From Symbiodinium natans (taxonomy: Eukaryota; Sar; Dinophyceae; Suessiales; Symbiodiniaceae): 64,000 bases of DNA. The translations under genes and the position numbers were made by a program. How positions within the stretch are numbered: position 1 is the stretch's first letter; each line of letters starts with the position of its first letter. Of this stretch, positions 9,979 to 22,559 are shown piece by piece. The stretch is taken from positions 637,920-701,919 of the forward strand of contig CAJNDS010000014.1 of assembly GCA_905221605.1 (NCBI GenBank), given 5' to 3'. A model generated the notes under the pieces. It was not told where the DNA came from, did no database searches, and was given only the letters and a program-made list of their open reading frames with translations.

Positions 9979-10048
9979 GGAGCGGCAGCCTTTTAGGGTT
10001 TAGGGTTGACCCTAAAGAAACCCTACTCCTAAAAGTCTGCCGCTCCAG
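9979..10048. repeat. Foldback element containing telomere-like repeats
   Basis: GGAGCGGCAGCCTTTTAGGG at the left pairs with CCTAAAAGTCTGCCGCTCC at the right. Between them TTTAGGGTT faces ACCCTAAAG and AAACCC. The whole 70 bp can form one long imperfect hairpin whose inner stem consists of telomere-type sequence. Confidence 0.75.
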
Positions 10049-11880
10049 AGGTTGCACCCGCCTTGTGGGCTTTCCCAACACGGACAATCGCATTACAGAC
10101 CTGCAGGTCACTGTGCCTCCTGCAGCCATGGTGGCTTTTCTTGCGGTTGTGCATATTAGCTGCCCCCTCCGCAACCAAATATGCGGTGACCCCTAAAGGA
10201 CTTCTCAAGTCCACGGACAGGTATTGCAGGAGGCCTTAAAGGCCTGGGCGAGGCTGCCAGACACACCGTGCCGTGCCATTGAGGCTGAACGCCACATTGT
10301 TCGAATGGCCTTCTGAACTTGCCAATACTGCACAGCAGGGCACCTTATGGTGGTCAGCCAGGAGCAACCCCGAGCAGCCAACACAACTTGCGGCTCTATT
10401 GAAAGACGAATCTGGAAACCGCCAGGTTCGCACAGCAATCTGGCTTTAATGCGTTTGTCAGGATTTTGCTTCAAGGCTTGCAAACGCTTGGACACCGCTA
10501 GTATCAAGAGTTAAGGCCAAATGTGCTACCAGTTTATTTTCTTGATACCATTTGGCAGGCCCTTGCTGCCTCCGTTGCAAACCAGCACATTGAACACTTC
10601 TGGTCCATCGACAATTTGGCACCTGGGGCGGCAGATGAGTTCGAAGCTTAGGTGCATGATTGACGTTTTTTGAAGCTGCGTACTACTGACCTTGCGGCCT
10701 GCGAGAAGTGGATGCTTGCAGCTGCCCTTTCCACCTTTCCCTTCCAGTCCCGGGAAGCGCGGGGGACACCTAGACGTTTGGCGCTTTTGGTTTTGGCGGG
10801 TTGCTGCGGGTTTTTGTGGTTGTGTTTGGTGGTGTTTTTGGTGTGTGCTTGCTTTGGTTTTCGCGCCTGCAACTGTTTCACCTTAAGTGTTAAGACCCAC
10901 AAGAACGGCCTACTGCGCTGCTGATGTAGTAAAGAGGCGACGGTTCAAAAAACAAGTTCACAGATCCTGCAAAAAGAGCAGTGCAAGTGTTTGTGCCAGC
11001 TTCCTTGTGGAACTTCCGCCAATGTTGCAGAAGGAACGCATTAATGTCGTTGACATAGACCTTTCGGAGTGCGACTTCGTGTTGCACTGAAGTTCCATTT
11101 CGAATCGTCTCTTAGATGGCCGCTGGAAAAGCATGACGAAAGAAGTTGCAGCGTCGTAGCAAAGCTGGCGCCTGCAAAGTGTTTAAAGAGTTGTTTCTTG
11201 CCGAGTGTTTCTTTAAATCCTCGGGTTGCAATTCTCCTTGGACCCAAGCTGAAGTTCTTGTGCGTGAGTTGTTCGCAGACACCAGCGCCGCCAGTGGGCA
11301 GTCTTAGCCAAGCATGCGAAGATTAAGGTGTTGAACTTTAGTGGTACTTTTTGCTTCTCCAATCTGCTTCAAGCAGCTACCTTGGTTCGGTAAGATCTGC
11401 AACTTCGGGTGCACCTAAAAGCATTAAGAAATGGAGCATGGTGACGCTTTACTGCTGCACTTGGCGCAGAGTCACTGAAGTGCTTGCGCAACGCTTACTG
11501 GCCAGACCTTAAAAAGGCAGACCTCAAAGCCTGTTTCTTCCATTCAGCTGAAGAGGGTAAATTGGAGCTTTTGTTTCAGAACAGATGCTGCTGCTGCTGC
11601 AGAGGGAGCCTCAGCGGTGCTGAGGCTTCTGGCTTGGTGCCGCCAGCTGGAGACCGTGGATTTTTCATGTAACAAAGGCATTTCCACCGACGCGCGGCAT
11701 TTGCTGGGCGAGAACGATGGAGCTCGAGCAGGCAAGCTTTAACTTTAGCTTTCAGAACAATCTGGCACTGCAGGCAGTGTTGCAGATGTTGGCACACTGC
11801 TCGAAAGCTCAAGTTATTGGAGCTGCTCAGATGTGGAGTTACTGTGGAGCATTTGCGTGCGCTACCCATTGTTGGCCAGC
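10049..11880. other. No recognisable gene
   Basis: Contains a GT-rich segment (about 10795-10862) and, at 10891-10947, the right half of the inverted repeat whose left half is at 3182-3238. A CTG/CTGCTG run of about five units lies at 11585-11599. Otherwise I see nothing I can support. Confidence 0.5.
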
Positions 11881-11914
11881 TTAAGTCCTAAGGACTGCGA
11901 CTTCTCTCCCTCCA

Positions 11915-12221
11915 CCATGGATTCCACCACGGTGGCCGTGCACGTCGAAGACCTTTACGGAGACCTTGACGCGCATCCGGAGCTGAAGCCGAAGGGTCGA
12001 CGGGTGCGGGCTCCGCAATAGGACTTTTGTCGGCCCAAACCTGGGAGCCGACGCTGCATGGTCTGAGACGGAGGCCCAGAGCTTCGACACCGAGGATGGT
12101 GGAGGGCGGCTTGGAAAGCGAGGACGGTGCGTCACGGTCGCAGCGGCCAAAGGGGCGAAAAAAAACAAAGAAGAAGGGAACGGTCAAGGTGAGGCGTGTG
12201 CAAAGAAAGGACTCACAGTGA
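11915..12221 (+). CDS. Candidate coding fragment, unrecognised
   Basis: An ATG at 11917 in a CCACCATGG context opens MDSTTVAVHVEDLYGDLDA and runs to a stop at 12019. A second, different frame to 12221 is acidic, then Lys-rich (KGRKKTKKKG). The two could be exons of a small basic protein or simply chance frames. No domain is recognised, and no clear splice pair joins them. Confidence 0.2.
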
Positions 12222-14820
12222 CCGTTGTCCTTTTTCGACAGAAAAGGTACATTTTCTGTCGCATCTCACCTACAACAAGTGCGTCTCTGCGAGAAGAGCG
12301 GTGGATTCGGAGAAAACCGGAGCCACGTTACTAGTTATCAGGTGGTTTAAAGAAAAGCTGATCGTGCCACAGCTCATATCCTATGGTGTGGCTGGAAAAT
12401 GTGTGACATGACATGTACTTATAATATTTCTCAAAAGGTTCTTTCCGATTGACAGCCCTGCAAGCTTCGAGGCATCAAGCAGGTCTTGAGGTGTCCTTGG
12501 AATCAGTTTTGCACGGGCAGTCGGGTGGGCATGTTTTCAACCTCCGTGTCATTGTTCAAGCTGTGCATTTTCGTCTTGATGATAAGCTCTTGCAACATTT
12601 GGCTCAAGGCAGACCAGTCTTCTTCAGTTTAGGGTTGGCCGAGGGTGTGTGTTCTCCAGTTCTGTTCTATTGTGCTTGGTTTTCGGGCCCATGCCCTCGG
12701 ATACAAGTCTCGGCAAGACCGAGGATAATCACCAATGCACACTTCGGAAACGGCAACAACGCACGTGAGCAAAAGTCTGTAACGACGTCACATCAGAGCA
12801 TACATGTAAGCGACATCATCCTCCGGCGTCGGAGGCATTGTCATTCGGGCTTGCGGCTCCATTGTGACATGGCACTGTCTTTCACCCCGACCTGCGTGGA
12901 TTGGTGCGCGAGCTGAGGGGCATGTGGTCGCCTTACGGGCACGCGTTTGTGCGCTTTGGTTGTAGTTCTTCCATACTAGCCGAGGAATGCTGATATTGAT
13001 GTTGGCGCATGCGTACATGACAAACGCACAACGTTTAAGTTTGTTGAGGAATTACGGTCAGGGTGTAAGTGCTCATGTGTGCCCTTCCTGGGGCAAATTT
13101 TGGCGGTTTGTGCGAGCATGTTCGGAAAACGTGCGAAGCCCGGATGCCCGAAGAATTGGCCTTAACTCCCTGCATCACTAAAGGTCAGAAGCCAGAACAA
13201 CCTGGCGCTGTCGGCAGCAGGCTCCGACCCCAGTTTCCTGGCCAGTTGGGTGGCACATTGCGGTTTCGCTCGACTAGAGTGTGCTGCTGCCTTGTAGAGT
13301 ATAGAACCCAGAGACTCCAATACTCCTTAATTAGGGAATATTCTTTCAACCAGACAAGGAACTTCATTCTAATTTAAGGGATGTTCCTGAATTCAGGGGT
13401 GTGGGGGAGTCCCTGCGGAATTAAGATGTTGGCCAAGGTGTGGCGTCCTTTCGCGATCTCGGAGTGCCAAGCCTTGGTGCTGCAGCGGAGCCTGCAACTG
13501 AAGGCTGTCGGCCATCTTGGCTTGGGTCAGGGGAGCGCGATGCGTCCATTCCTGGGAGCTCGCTGTGATGCCGGAAGCATCGGAAGCATCGGAAGCCCTG
13601 CTTCGAGCCCCTGCAGCCCCCCGGATGTAGCGAACCCTCCATCCCATGTCCTATGTCCATGCTTTCGGGGGGGCCCATGATCCCTCTAGAGGAGGCCAAG
13701 AGAGCAGCTCCAGCTCAGAAACCGTCGTCCCGTACAGTGCAGCTGGGTCGAGCTCTCCTGCAACGACCTTCGGGAGCGCCCTTCGGCCTCCTAAGAGGCC
13801 GGCTCAGAAAAGGGGAAATTCCTTGATGTAGGATTGAAAGTGCAAACCCAAGGGCGACTTTTCAAGCGTTCAAGGCGTGTAAAAGTGCACCAGCCGGCAC
13901 AAAAATCCCTGGCATTTTCCCCGGGACAGGCTTGGTTAAGATTGCGGTGTTCTGAACTCTCTCGCTGCGAACGGGTGGAACCGGGTGGGCAAGAGGCTTC
14001 GACCCGCCAGGCACCCGGGTTGATGCACGCAGGCTGTGAAGATTCGGGCCTGCTCCGAGTTTGGCAGATCAGAGACTCCGCATGAAGCTCGTGCTTTCGG
14101 AGCTGTGCGTGCAGGTTGGCTGAAGGGCAGGATATAGGCTTGAAATTGCAAACAGCGTGTACGTTGTGCGTCGAAGCCAGTCAGGTGCGAGCAAGACGTT
14201 CCTATGATGATGTGGGTATCCATGCAGCAACTCAATGCCAGCCGCATTCACGAAGGCTACCGTAGCTCCTTGGAGCATGCGGTAGTTGTCGATGACAAAT
14301 CTCTCGTGACCCTGCGCCGGGGGGAAGATTGATTGACCCCTTGAAGGGTGCAAGGTAATGTATTTTGAGAAGGGGGCCGGGGCACATTACACTTAGACCT
14401 TGATAAGATAGCTCCAGGGAACCTCGCTGTCGCAGCAAGGTCCTGAAGCCCAGTGCTCATGCTGCTCCTGGATGTGGCAAGACAGCGGGTCGTGGCCCTG
14501 ACCTCAAGTAAGTGCTTGCCACGGCTTGCCAAAGCGAAATTCGTGATGTTCAAGAGCGAGTGCCCAACAATTTTTGAGCGTGTTTTGGGTTTCAAAAAAC
14601 AGCCCCAGTTCCAGCTTGAACCGTTCTCCCCTAAGCTTGTCACAAAAAGCAAACTCTCGGAACTTTAGACAATCGGACGACAGCAGGGCACGGAGAAAGA
14701 GTCAGTCACTGTTGTTGGCACACTTGAACCATCGTGATGTCTTGTCACGCTTCGACACACGATGCTCGACTTGACCTCTCAACAGCCTCACTTTTGCCCC
14801 ACAAAGCCGTTTCCCTGGAG
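12222..14820. other. No recognisable gene; one spliced-leader-like string
   Basis: Unique sequence without a supportable gene. CATTTGGCTCAAG at 12596-12608 resembles the 3' end of the dinoflagellate spliced leader (CCATTTTGGCTCAAG) with one T missing; this may be chance. A triple GGAAGCATC repeat lies at 13573-13599. Confidence 0.45.
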
Positions 14821-14865
14821 AGGGTTTAGGGTTTAGGATTTAGGGTTTAGGGTTTAGGGTGAGGC
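14821..14865 (+). repeat. Interstitial telomere-like tract (TTTAGGG)
   Basis: Five to six units of TTTAGGG with one variant (TTTAGGA). This is the first clear tract after the hairpin at 9979. Confidence 0.9.
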
Positions 14866-17800
14866 CGAGTCCCTGTCAGACAAGGAGCCTGCACGGCTCT
14901 CGGCAGATCTCATTGTCCGACTGAAGTTCATCGTGCTGCAGTTGGGCACCGCCCGCAGCTTATAGCTGCTCCTTGCGCCCAACGTGGCGGAGCTATCTGT
15001 AGGTGCTGACGGACAGGTCTTTCATGTCAAATTCTTGATCAAGCCCGAGTTTTAAGCCTGAAGTTCATTCGTGCACAGGGATCAAGAGAGCCTGGTGGAG
15101 TCCCTGCCCCTATAAGCCGCTGGCCGACCGCCTCTTGGGCGCTCTCTTCCCTGAAACGTCCCTAAAATATGAAGATGACGCAGGGCTGGAGCCGATGCGC
15201 CAGTGCAATTGAGCGATACGTCGCTCATGGATTGTCCACGTCTGGGTCGGTCTCTGACTTGATTTCGGCTGACTGCGTGCGGACCAGAATCCAACAGTAT
15301 GGCCTTCTTCTTCGGGTAGATTTTTCTGAGCCGGCGGTTTCTTAGCGATTGCAGATTCTTGAGTTATAAGTTCAAAGGCCCCCAGGCTGGACATGCCCGG
15401 ATAGACTTGTTGCACAAAGTTTCCCAGCTTTCCCTCCGCACGCCAAGCAAGATGACAGACGGCTTTGAGGACATACCGACCCTAAATCTATAAACCCCAC
15501 AATCCCTATAAAATTTCCTGAAGATCCTAAATGCCCGACTTAAGCTCCCCCTCAGGTTCTTTCCTTGTGCCAAACAGACACCTTCGTGGGCGGGGGCTGG
15601 CGGGGGCGGTGAGAGCAAGTCCGTACGCATGGCCAGCAAGAGTCGCTTGACCTTTGTTCGTTCCCGAACAAGCCCCCTGGTCGACAGCGGGTTTCGACGC
15701 CTCTGAGGGCACTAGACCTGAGGCTTTTCTAGGGCAATGCAGCTAGGATCCCAACCTACCAGCAACATGGAGAGCTCTGCCGAAGTTGCCCTTGCAGAGG
15801 CGCATTGCACGTTGCGGGTTCCTGGCCGAGCTTTAGGGACGCGGAGCAACGGCTCAGTCGTGCGAGCTGCTCAGTCCATCCTTTGGCGGCCCGGCGTGTT
15901 TTGAGGGCCAAGTCAGCATGGCCCCACAAGGCACGTGCCGGAGTCCCCCCCGGGGCCTTGAGGGCCCCTAGACGGCGCCACGTCCCTGCAGTTCTGCCAT
16001 CGACTTCGCCGGGAACCTTTGTTTCTCTCTCCAGACCGCGGCCTGTCCTAAACCCGAAAGTCGAGACCTTAAACCCTAGACCCTAAACCCTAAACCCTTC
16101 AATTCCCTGGACCAGTCATGCTTTGAGGTCCCTGCTTCGGTGGAGCTCTGACTTGGCATCCTCACATGATATGTGCGCCCACAAGGTCGCAAGACTAGTG
16201 ACCTCTTTGGATTTACGGAACCCCCGAAAATGCAAAGGAATCCTGCGGCATGAGGCTCCTGCTTCAGGCCATCAACATCGACAGCACCCTAAACCCCGAA
16301 CTCCCAAACCTTAAATCCTAAACCCTCAACCTTTTTAGGAGGCGTTCTGGTCCGCAGCGGAAGGGGCTGCGTGGCACCAGAAAGCACTTGGCCCACGAAG
16401 GTTGGACCACTGAGCCGCCTGAGCCCACCTGCAGTGCACTGGAGCTTTGCGCGGTTGGTACGCAAAGACGCAAGCTCTAAGCCCCAGACCTCGGATCCGA
16501 AACTAAGTGGCCCCAGACCCTTAGAAAAGACCCTAGGCAACTTAAATCCCTGTATCTCCACTTCATCAGGAGGCCATCCGATGGCAGTTCCGTCAAACAG
16601 GCAACAGCCTCACTGCCAGAACGTCTGAAAGCTTCGCGGTCCAGCACGCAGATTTCCCATCCAAACCCTAAACCCTAAATCCTAAATCCTAAACCCTAAA
16701 CTCTAAAGTTGGGACTACACCCTTCATAGGATACCTGGTAGTGTCTGCTTGACGCTCTAGGCGCGCGGAGTTGGGAGCATCGTGTGCGCTCAACCTGATG
16801 GGGGCTCGGAGGCTTCTTTCGGGCATTTCCCAGAATAGGGGACCCCTTATGTGCCCCGAATTTTTCGAAGTTCCCCTGTATGAAGACCTCTCAAAATCGG
16901 TACCGCAATTTCGAAAACCTTCCCCCTTGAGGCTTACCCCGGCAACGTGTGGCCGAGAGGCTGTCTCCCTTTTCGGAGGTTTGGGTTAGGGTTTAGGGGA
17001 TGGTGGTGCACTGTGACTTCCATCTTTTCAGGCGGCCGAAACCCCGAGCCTTCAGTTCGAATGAAGCACAGCTTGTCGTGGGCATCAAGGGCGGCCTCGT
17101 GTCCCTGAGGTGATGCATCAGCAGGCATGCCGTGTCCGCCAGGCTTTCCCAAGATCTGCCTTGACAGATCTTCGCAAGCTAACGCTACATTCTCAGTCCA
17201 CCTCTGGCGGTCGAAGGAGGTTGGCAGCACTGAAACTTAGTGTGCCGCCGCCGTCAGAAGCAGGGGTGCTTGTGTTCTCTGTGTTCTCTGTGCCCTCCAA
17301 GAAAGTTGGGATGAGCTTGTTTCGCCATTTTGCAGGGCCAGTGCAGACGTCGAATGGTAGATGCCCTCTTTAGATTGAGTGATGACATGTCAGTCCTCAT
17401 GTGCATCAGAAGATGCTTGTCCGAACACGCGCCACCCATGAGTCTCACCAGCAGCCATGACACTGGCAGCCCACACAAGCAAGTCCACGGGTCGCGCCGG
17501 GCCGCCCGCATTGTCCGCTTCAGGGTTCAAAGTCTCAACCCTGAGACCTGCAACGCTTAAACCCGAAAAACTGTGGTTTTTGAATCGCTTCGCCATCAAC
17601 ATCTTGAACATCTTTGCCGGGGTCGGCAAGCCTGGCCCGAAGCCATGAACCAGCCGCCGCCTTGGGTAAACCACCTGAACCCTAAGCCCAAGAACAGAGG
17701 TTGCACGAACCACTTCGAAGCCTCTGCCGACGTTGCCCTGGGGGCGTCGCCGTGCCGTTGTTTTTGTGGCTGTGCTTGTGGGCAAGCCCCTATCTTGTGC

Positions 17801-18245
17801 CAAGCTGAAAGCCCCCTGCCCCACGAGCCCAGCAGACGCCGCCGCCGCACATCAGCACCATTCGATGCGACAATTGCCCTGAAACCCACAGTCCTACCGG
17901 TATTAGAAATAGCATTCAAGATGGGCCTTGCCCGATTTGCTCGGCTTCGACTGCAGCGAACGAGGAACCGACTTGGCACAATCTTACACTGTCGGCAACC
18001 TCTAGAGACCCGAAGGAGATGCAACGTGACCCGTCGGATTCCGAGGAGCTCCAGTCAGCTGCACAGCAGGCTGTCCACCCCAGCAGCCTGATGACCGACA
18101 TCGGCTTCGCTTGTCGCAGTTTAGCTTGCCACACCTGAACACCAGGAAGGCTTCGGTGATGCGAGCTGCCTGGCGTGTCCTTGAGTCATTGAAGCGCAGC
18201 TGTATGCCGGTGCGTTGCGCTTCCCACCCCGGGTCCTCCCCCAAT

Positions 18246-18273
18246 TGTAGGGTTCAGACCAATGAACCCTACA
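18246..18273. repeat. Perfect 11-bp hairpin with telomere-like stem
   Basis: TGTAGGGTTCA (18246-18256) and TGAACCCTACA (18263-18273) are exact inverse copies separated by 6 bp, immediately before CCCTAAA sequence. Confidence 0.8.
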
Positions 18274-19338
18274 CCCTAAACTCCCTAAACCCTCAAAATG
18301 TGCCCGCAGCAAAGCCAGAAGATCGGCGCAGTTTCGGGAGCGGCTCGTAACCTAGGTCGGCCCTTGGGATATTTTGATATGTCCCTTATTGGGTTTAAGA
18401 GGATCATACTTAGGAATATGTTTCAGAGGGTTCTCAAGGCCATCTAGTAGCGTCTGCCTTGGATGCCCTGCTAGAGATGCGAGGAAGGCCTAGGCCAAGG
18501 CTCCCACCAGTGCACCTGCTGTTGGCCAGCTTTCCCCCGAGGAGCACGCGGTCAGTTCTGCAAATCATGGTCCCTTCTCCCTTAGCGTTTGCAGCGCGAC
18601 CCTCATGTTTCGGGTCTTCAAACAAGGACCGCAAGAGGATTCTGTAGGCGCCTTCGCGTGCTTATGCGTGCTTATGGGCTACCTACCTTCCGGGAGAAGG
18701 CGGTGTGAAAGGGTAGAAATGGACGACGACTGGCTTCTGGACATCCATGGGAAGTCATATTGCTGTCAGCGTCGGGCTTCCGAGATCCGATATGCTGGGG
18801 ACTTGCAGCCGATTTGATGCGCAGGGCCTGCGAAACATAAAGTCCTGGAGAGGCCCTGAGCCGGTTTGTTTCTCTTGTGTTACGTGGCTGCAGATGTGAG
18901 TGCAAACTGAGGAGTTCCATCTGCGCTGGCCGAGCCTAGACAGTCCAGGAACGTGATCCCTTGGCATTCGTGATTTTTGGATGTTAGAGGTGCTTGCTTG
19001 AAGCAAGGAGAGCGGGGGGGTACGGAGGTGGCGCCAGGCATCCTTGCATGCCTAAGGTTTCAGAACTGGGGCGCCGGCTGTACAGAGACATGCCGAAGAC
19101 AACTGAGCCAACCTGAACCCCAAACATCCCCCAAGCCCTAAGCCCTAAAGCCCATGGCAGCTTAGGGTTTAGGGAGCCTTCGCAACGCCACAGCCAGGGC
19201 GCGGCCTGCAGTCAGCAAGGCCCCCTGGTGCTCGTCCTGGCCGCTGGCTGGCGATGCCGCGATCTGCTGGTTGTTTCATGGCGTCTTGACATCCGCGCTT
19301 TGAAGGATGTCGCAGTCTCCTCTCCGTTTCGAGGCCCT

Positions 19339-19411
19339 TAAAAGCCCTAAACTCCCCTAAATCCCCTAAACTCCCCTAAGCCCCCCTAAGCTCCCCTAAA
19401 CTCCCCCTAAG
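19339..19411 (-). repeat. CTCCCCTAAA variant repeat
   Basis: About seven units of CCCCTAAA-type sequence, most extended to a 10-mer (CTCCCCTAAA, with CCCCCCTAAG variants). This differs from the regular CCCTAAA heptamer. Confidence 0.85.
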
Positions 19412-20701
19412 CCTTAGATGTCAATTCCCCAGCCCTCCTTCTGCCAGGAAGTCGCCCTCAGGCTCGGGAGGTTGAGGGTCTTGTGGCCTGGAGGGCCAAG
19501 CCCCAACACTTTGGGAGCCCCGGTGACTTAGGCTGAGGAGTCAGAGGTCGGTTTAGGGTTTAGGGCTAGGGTTTAGGGTTTAGGGCTAGGGTTTAGGGTT
19601 TCAGGAGGACAAAGGCGAGTGTAGGGTTCCTCCACCACAGGTGCTAGCCTGGATCAAGACACTCTTGTGTTCAAGCGCCGGGAGTTGTATCTAGCGTCAT
19701 GATTTCCACGACGGAAACAGCTTGTGAGCCGCTGTTCCGGGCACACGAAAGCCCGAAAGGCCCTTGGCGAGGGGATTTGTCGAGACACTCGGAGCATTGG
19801 GTTGATTCGGGCCCAGTAAGAGGCCAAGAATGTGCGCTGCCGAGACAGGTGGCCGCCTTTCCTCTGCGGATGCGTGGCCTTGACTCTGCACCTCGCCGTC
19901 TGAGACTGTCGGAGTTTGCTCGGGGCCGCTCGGCGTGTTTTCAAGACCCTTGCCTGCGAGTGCGGCGTATGTGGGCTGTGGTCGATGAGGGAGCTCTCAC
20001 CCGTGGGAGAGCTCTGCGAAGCCTTGATCCGGTCATTGACAGACCTGTGAAGAGCTTCTAAAGCCTTGCAGCCCGAGTGCAACACCTAAGGTTTTCCCAC
20101 TCTGGGCTCTGCTAGTGAATTTGGCCCTCGGACAAGGCAATCTCGGATGATGGTTCGTTTTGCCGCGGTCTGTTTCGCCCCAAAAGGGCGCTGCTGAGAC
20201 CTGTGCCTCCCATCCCGACACATGCAGCAGGGCTTCGGGGACATTTCTCGGCCTCTCAGTGCCAGGGGTGCGGCAGCTCAGGCTTGAAGCCTTGAACTGC
20301 GATGCGGGGCTCGTAAGAAGCCTTGGTCGGGGTCTTGCGCTTCCGGTGGGGGCTTGTAGGGCCGTGGGGCTAGCCCCTCCTCCACCCTAGTCCTCTAGGC
20401 CGGGCTTGGTCCACAAGCCAGCCAGCCTCCTCAACCAGCAAGGTGGTTGTCCGGACCAGAAGTCATCTCCGCTCAATGCGCTGGGATGTCTGTGAGCTTT
20501 TGGCGCCGGAGACTCGTGCAAGGAGAAAGCAGCGTAAATGCAGCGATGTGGTGGAAGCTTTGGGGTAGCGGATTTCTTGAGCATGCCTGGACTAGAGACT
20601 CGAAGTAGCGAACGGTAGAATAGATTGGGTTGCGGAGGCTCGCACATGTTCGGATTCTCTTTCTTTCAAGGGGCCCTTAGGGGTAATTATGGGCCAAGGC
20701 G

Positions 20702-20751
20702 GTTCTTTCTTTCTCTCTTTCCTTCCTTCCTTCCTTCCATCCTTCCTTCTA
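20702..20751 (+). repeat. Polypyrimidine (CTTT / CTTC) microsatellite
   Basis: TTCTTTCTTTCTCTCTTTCC followed by repeated TTCC units. Simple sequence. Confidence 0.9.
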
Positions 20752-21180
20752 TCGCACATGGTCCCGAAGGGCCGCCCGAAGGGGCGTGCTCAACCGAGTC
20801 TTGTATGAGACGTTGTACGTTTGCGAGTGGACAATCAGTCGACCCTTCCCAGTACTCGCACGAGAGCGCCTCAAGCACCTGTGTTTCCACTGCAGGTTGT
20901 TAGAATGTGAAGTGATCAGGGAACCAAGGACGGCTTTGTGGGGTGAAATGTGCAGACACCTGAGAAGTATACTGTCCCCTGGAGCTCCCAGCCAAAAACG
21001 TGCACTTACTCATGCAGTACCGAAGAAGTGAATGGTCCACGCCTTGGAATTGAAGCTGGGGCTTTGTACGGAAAGAAAAAAAGTTCACTGAAGGTGTTCT
21101 CCCCTCACTACAGGATGGCTCCCGATGTTTCAAAGCACGAACTATCTCTAGGGTTCGACCCTCTACTTTCCACTCATTTG

Positions 21181-22009
21181 CTCACGAGTTGGCTTCAGTC
21201 CTAGAGCGAGCCCATGTAGTGCGAGGTGGCCCTCTCTTGTCATCTTCCTCCCTCGCGACTTGTTGGGCTTTATCGCTGAGGGTCTCGTATTGGTGGTCTG
21301 GTGGCAGGGCATCCTCCCTAGAACTACCTGGTGCTGCGGTTGCTGTTTTCCATGTGGATTGCGAGGTCGTCTTCCAGGATGTAGTTTGCTATCATTGTGC
21401 TTTGTTCTCCCAGTCGCGATACCACTGTTCGCTCTCCTCTGGACCTTCCTCGGCGCTGTGTCCGTGGGCAGGCAACCACTTGTCATGGGGTCGTCGGTGC
21501 CCGAGCGATGGTGTTTCACATGCTCGGAATTCTGTGGCCTCCTAGACGTTCTCCCCCGGTCTTCCGTGCTCACCTGTGTGATTGTGGTGGTCTGTAGTAG
21601 CGGTCGTATCCCATCTGCCATTGTCACTTTCGTGGTTGTACGTGGTGTGTCTCCCCGTCATCGTCGTGGCTGTTGTGGTCTTTCACATGCCCTTTCTTTT
21701 CCTGGTGTCTTGACTCGGTGGTACTCGACGTGATAGGATGTTGTGGAGATGGGCGATGGCCTTCTTGGTGGCAACTCTCCCATGTATGCAGCTCATGTCA
21801 GTGGAGGGGCAGGAAGCGATAAGCCTTCGCTTGGAAGGGAGGGGCAGCAGGGAGGGGAGGGAGAATTGCTACTGAGAGCTCGTAGGGTCGTGGAGTTTTT
21901 TTTGTGGGATGCCTCTCCAGTCGCTGAATAGTGCCAGCTTTTGAAAATTGGCGCGGCTCGAGCTTGCTAGACAAACGCCTGGCCTACCCCGGCACGTGTT
22001 CGCGAATGA
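21181..22009. other. No recognisable gene
   Basis: Frames of about 150 codons are open on both strands (21163-21627 minus, 21260-21733 plus) with low-complexity content and no motif. I do not support either as a gene. Confidence 0.4.
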
Positions 22010-22127
22010 GTGTGTGTCAATTTGCGCGTCCGCGCGGCATTCTGTGCTCAAGACTGCGCTGCCTTAGAAAACAGCAGACAGCCGAGTGCCAATCAGGTCG
22101 AAGCATCTCATGATTTGTGTTTTTCAA

Positions 22128-22273
22128 GCAAAGAGCCGATCAAATCAGATCAACATGCGAGTTTTGTCGAAAGAAGAAGCACAATCCTCGAGCGGGCCAT
22201 CACGACGGTCTTGGAGGACAGCAAAGATGTGATTGAAGACACACTGAAAGCTGATGGCCAGCGGTGTTTGTGA
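22128..22273 (+). CDS. Candidate terminal exon, unrecognised
   Basis: After a T-rich stretch ending TTTTTCAAG there is a well-formed frame with coding-like composition: FVERRSTILERAITTVLED followed by SKDVIEDTLKADG, ending with TGA at 22271-22273. The segment is probably helical and charged. There is no homology I can name and no partner exon that I can place. Confidence 0.3.
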
Positions 22274-22559
22274 CAGGACAATGAGAAGAACGCATCTGAA
22301 GATGCAACCAAGATCTTGGTTCGCAAGGGTGTTGCATAATTCTGCTTGTTTTTGGTTCTGAGGCTGTTGGATGTAAGTTATTCATGTATTTATCTGCAAG
22401 CGCACAAAGCTTTGCATCACAAAGACGTGACATACAGCCCTACTTCATAATTCAGGCTTTTGTCGAGCCGGCCCGAGAAACACAATTTTGGTTGACTCTA
22501 CCAGACTCGAAAAGTTTTTTAACCCGAAATCCGGAAATCATAGTCCAGTCTTGTTTCCT

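Larger units (their letters stand above)
14866..21180. other. Gene-poor stretch with small telomere-like tracts
   Basis: Overlapping frames on both strands are unrecognised. Telomere-like tracts appear about every 0.5-1.5 kb: 16069-16098, 16304-16330, 16664-16708, 16984-16998, 18271-18300, 19131-19170 and 19551-19601. They switch between CCCTAAA and TTTAGGG orientation. Unique sequence between them holds nothing I can name. Confidence 0.5.

Noticed and set aside
21163-21733. Opposite-strand frames of about 155 codons each
   Set aside because: Neither shows motifs, signal, or repeat structure; likely chance in GC-rich sequence.
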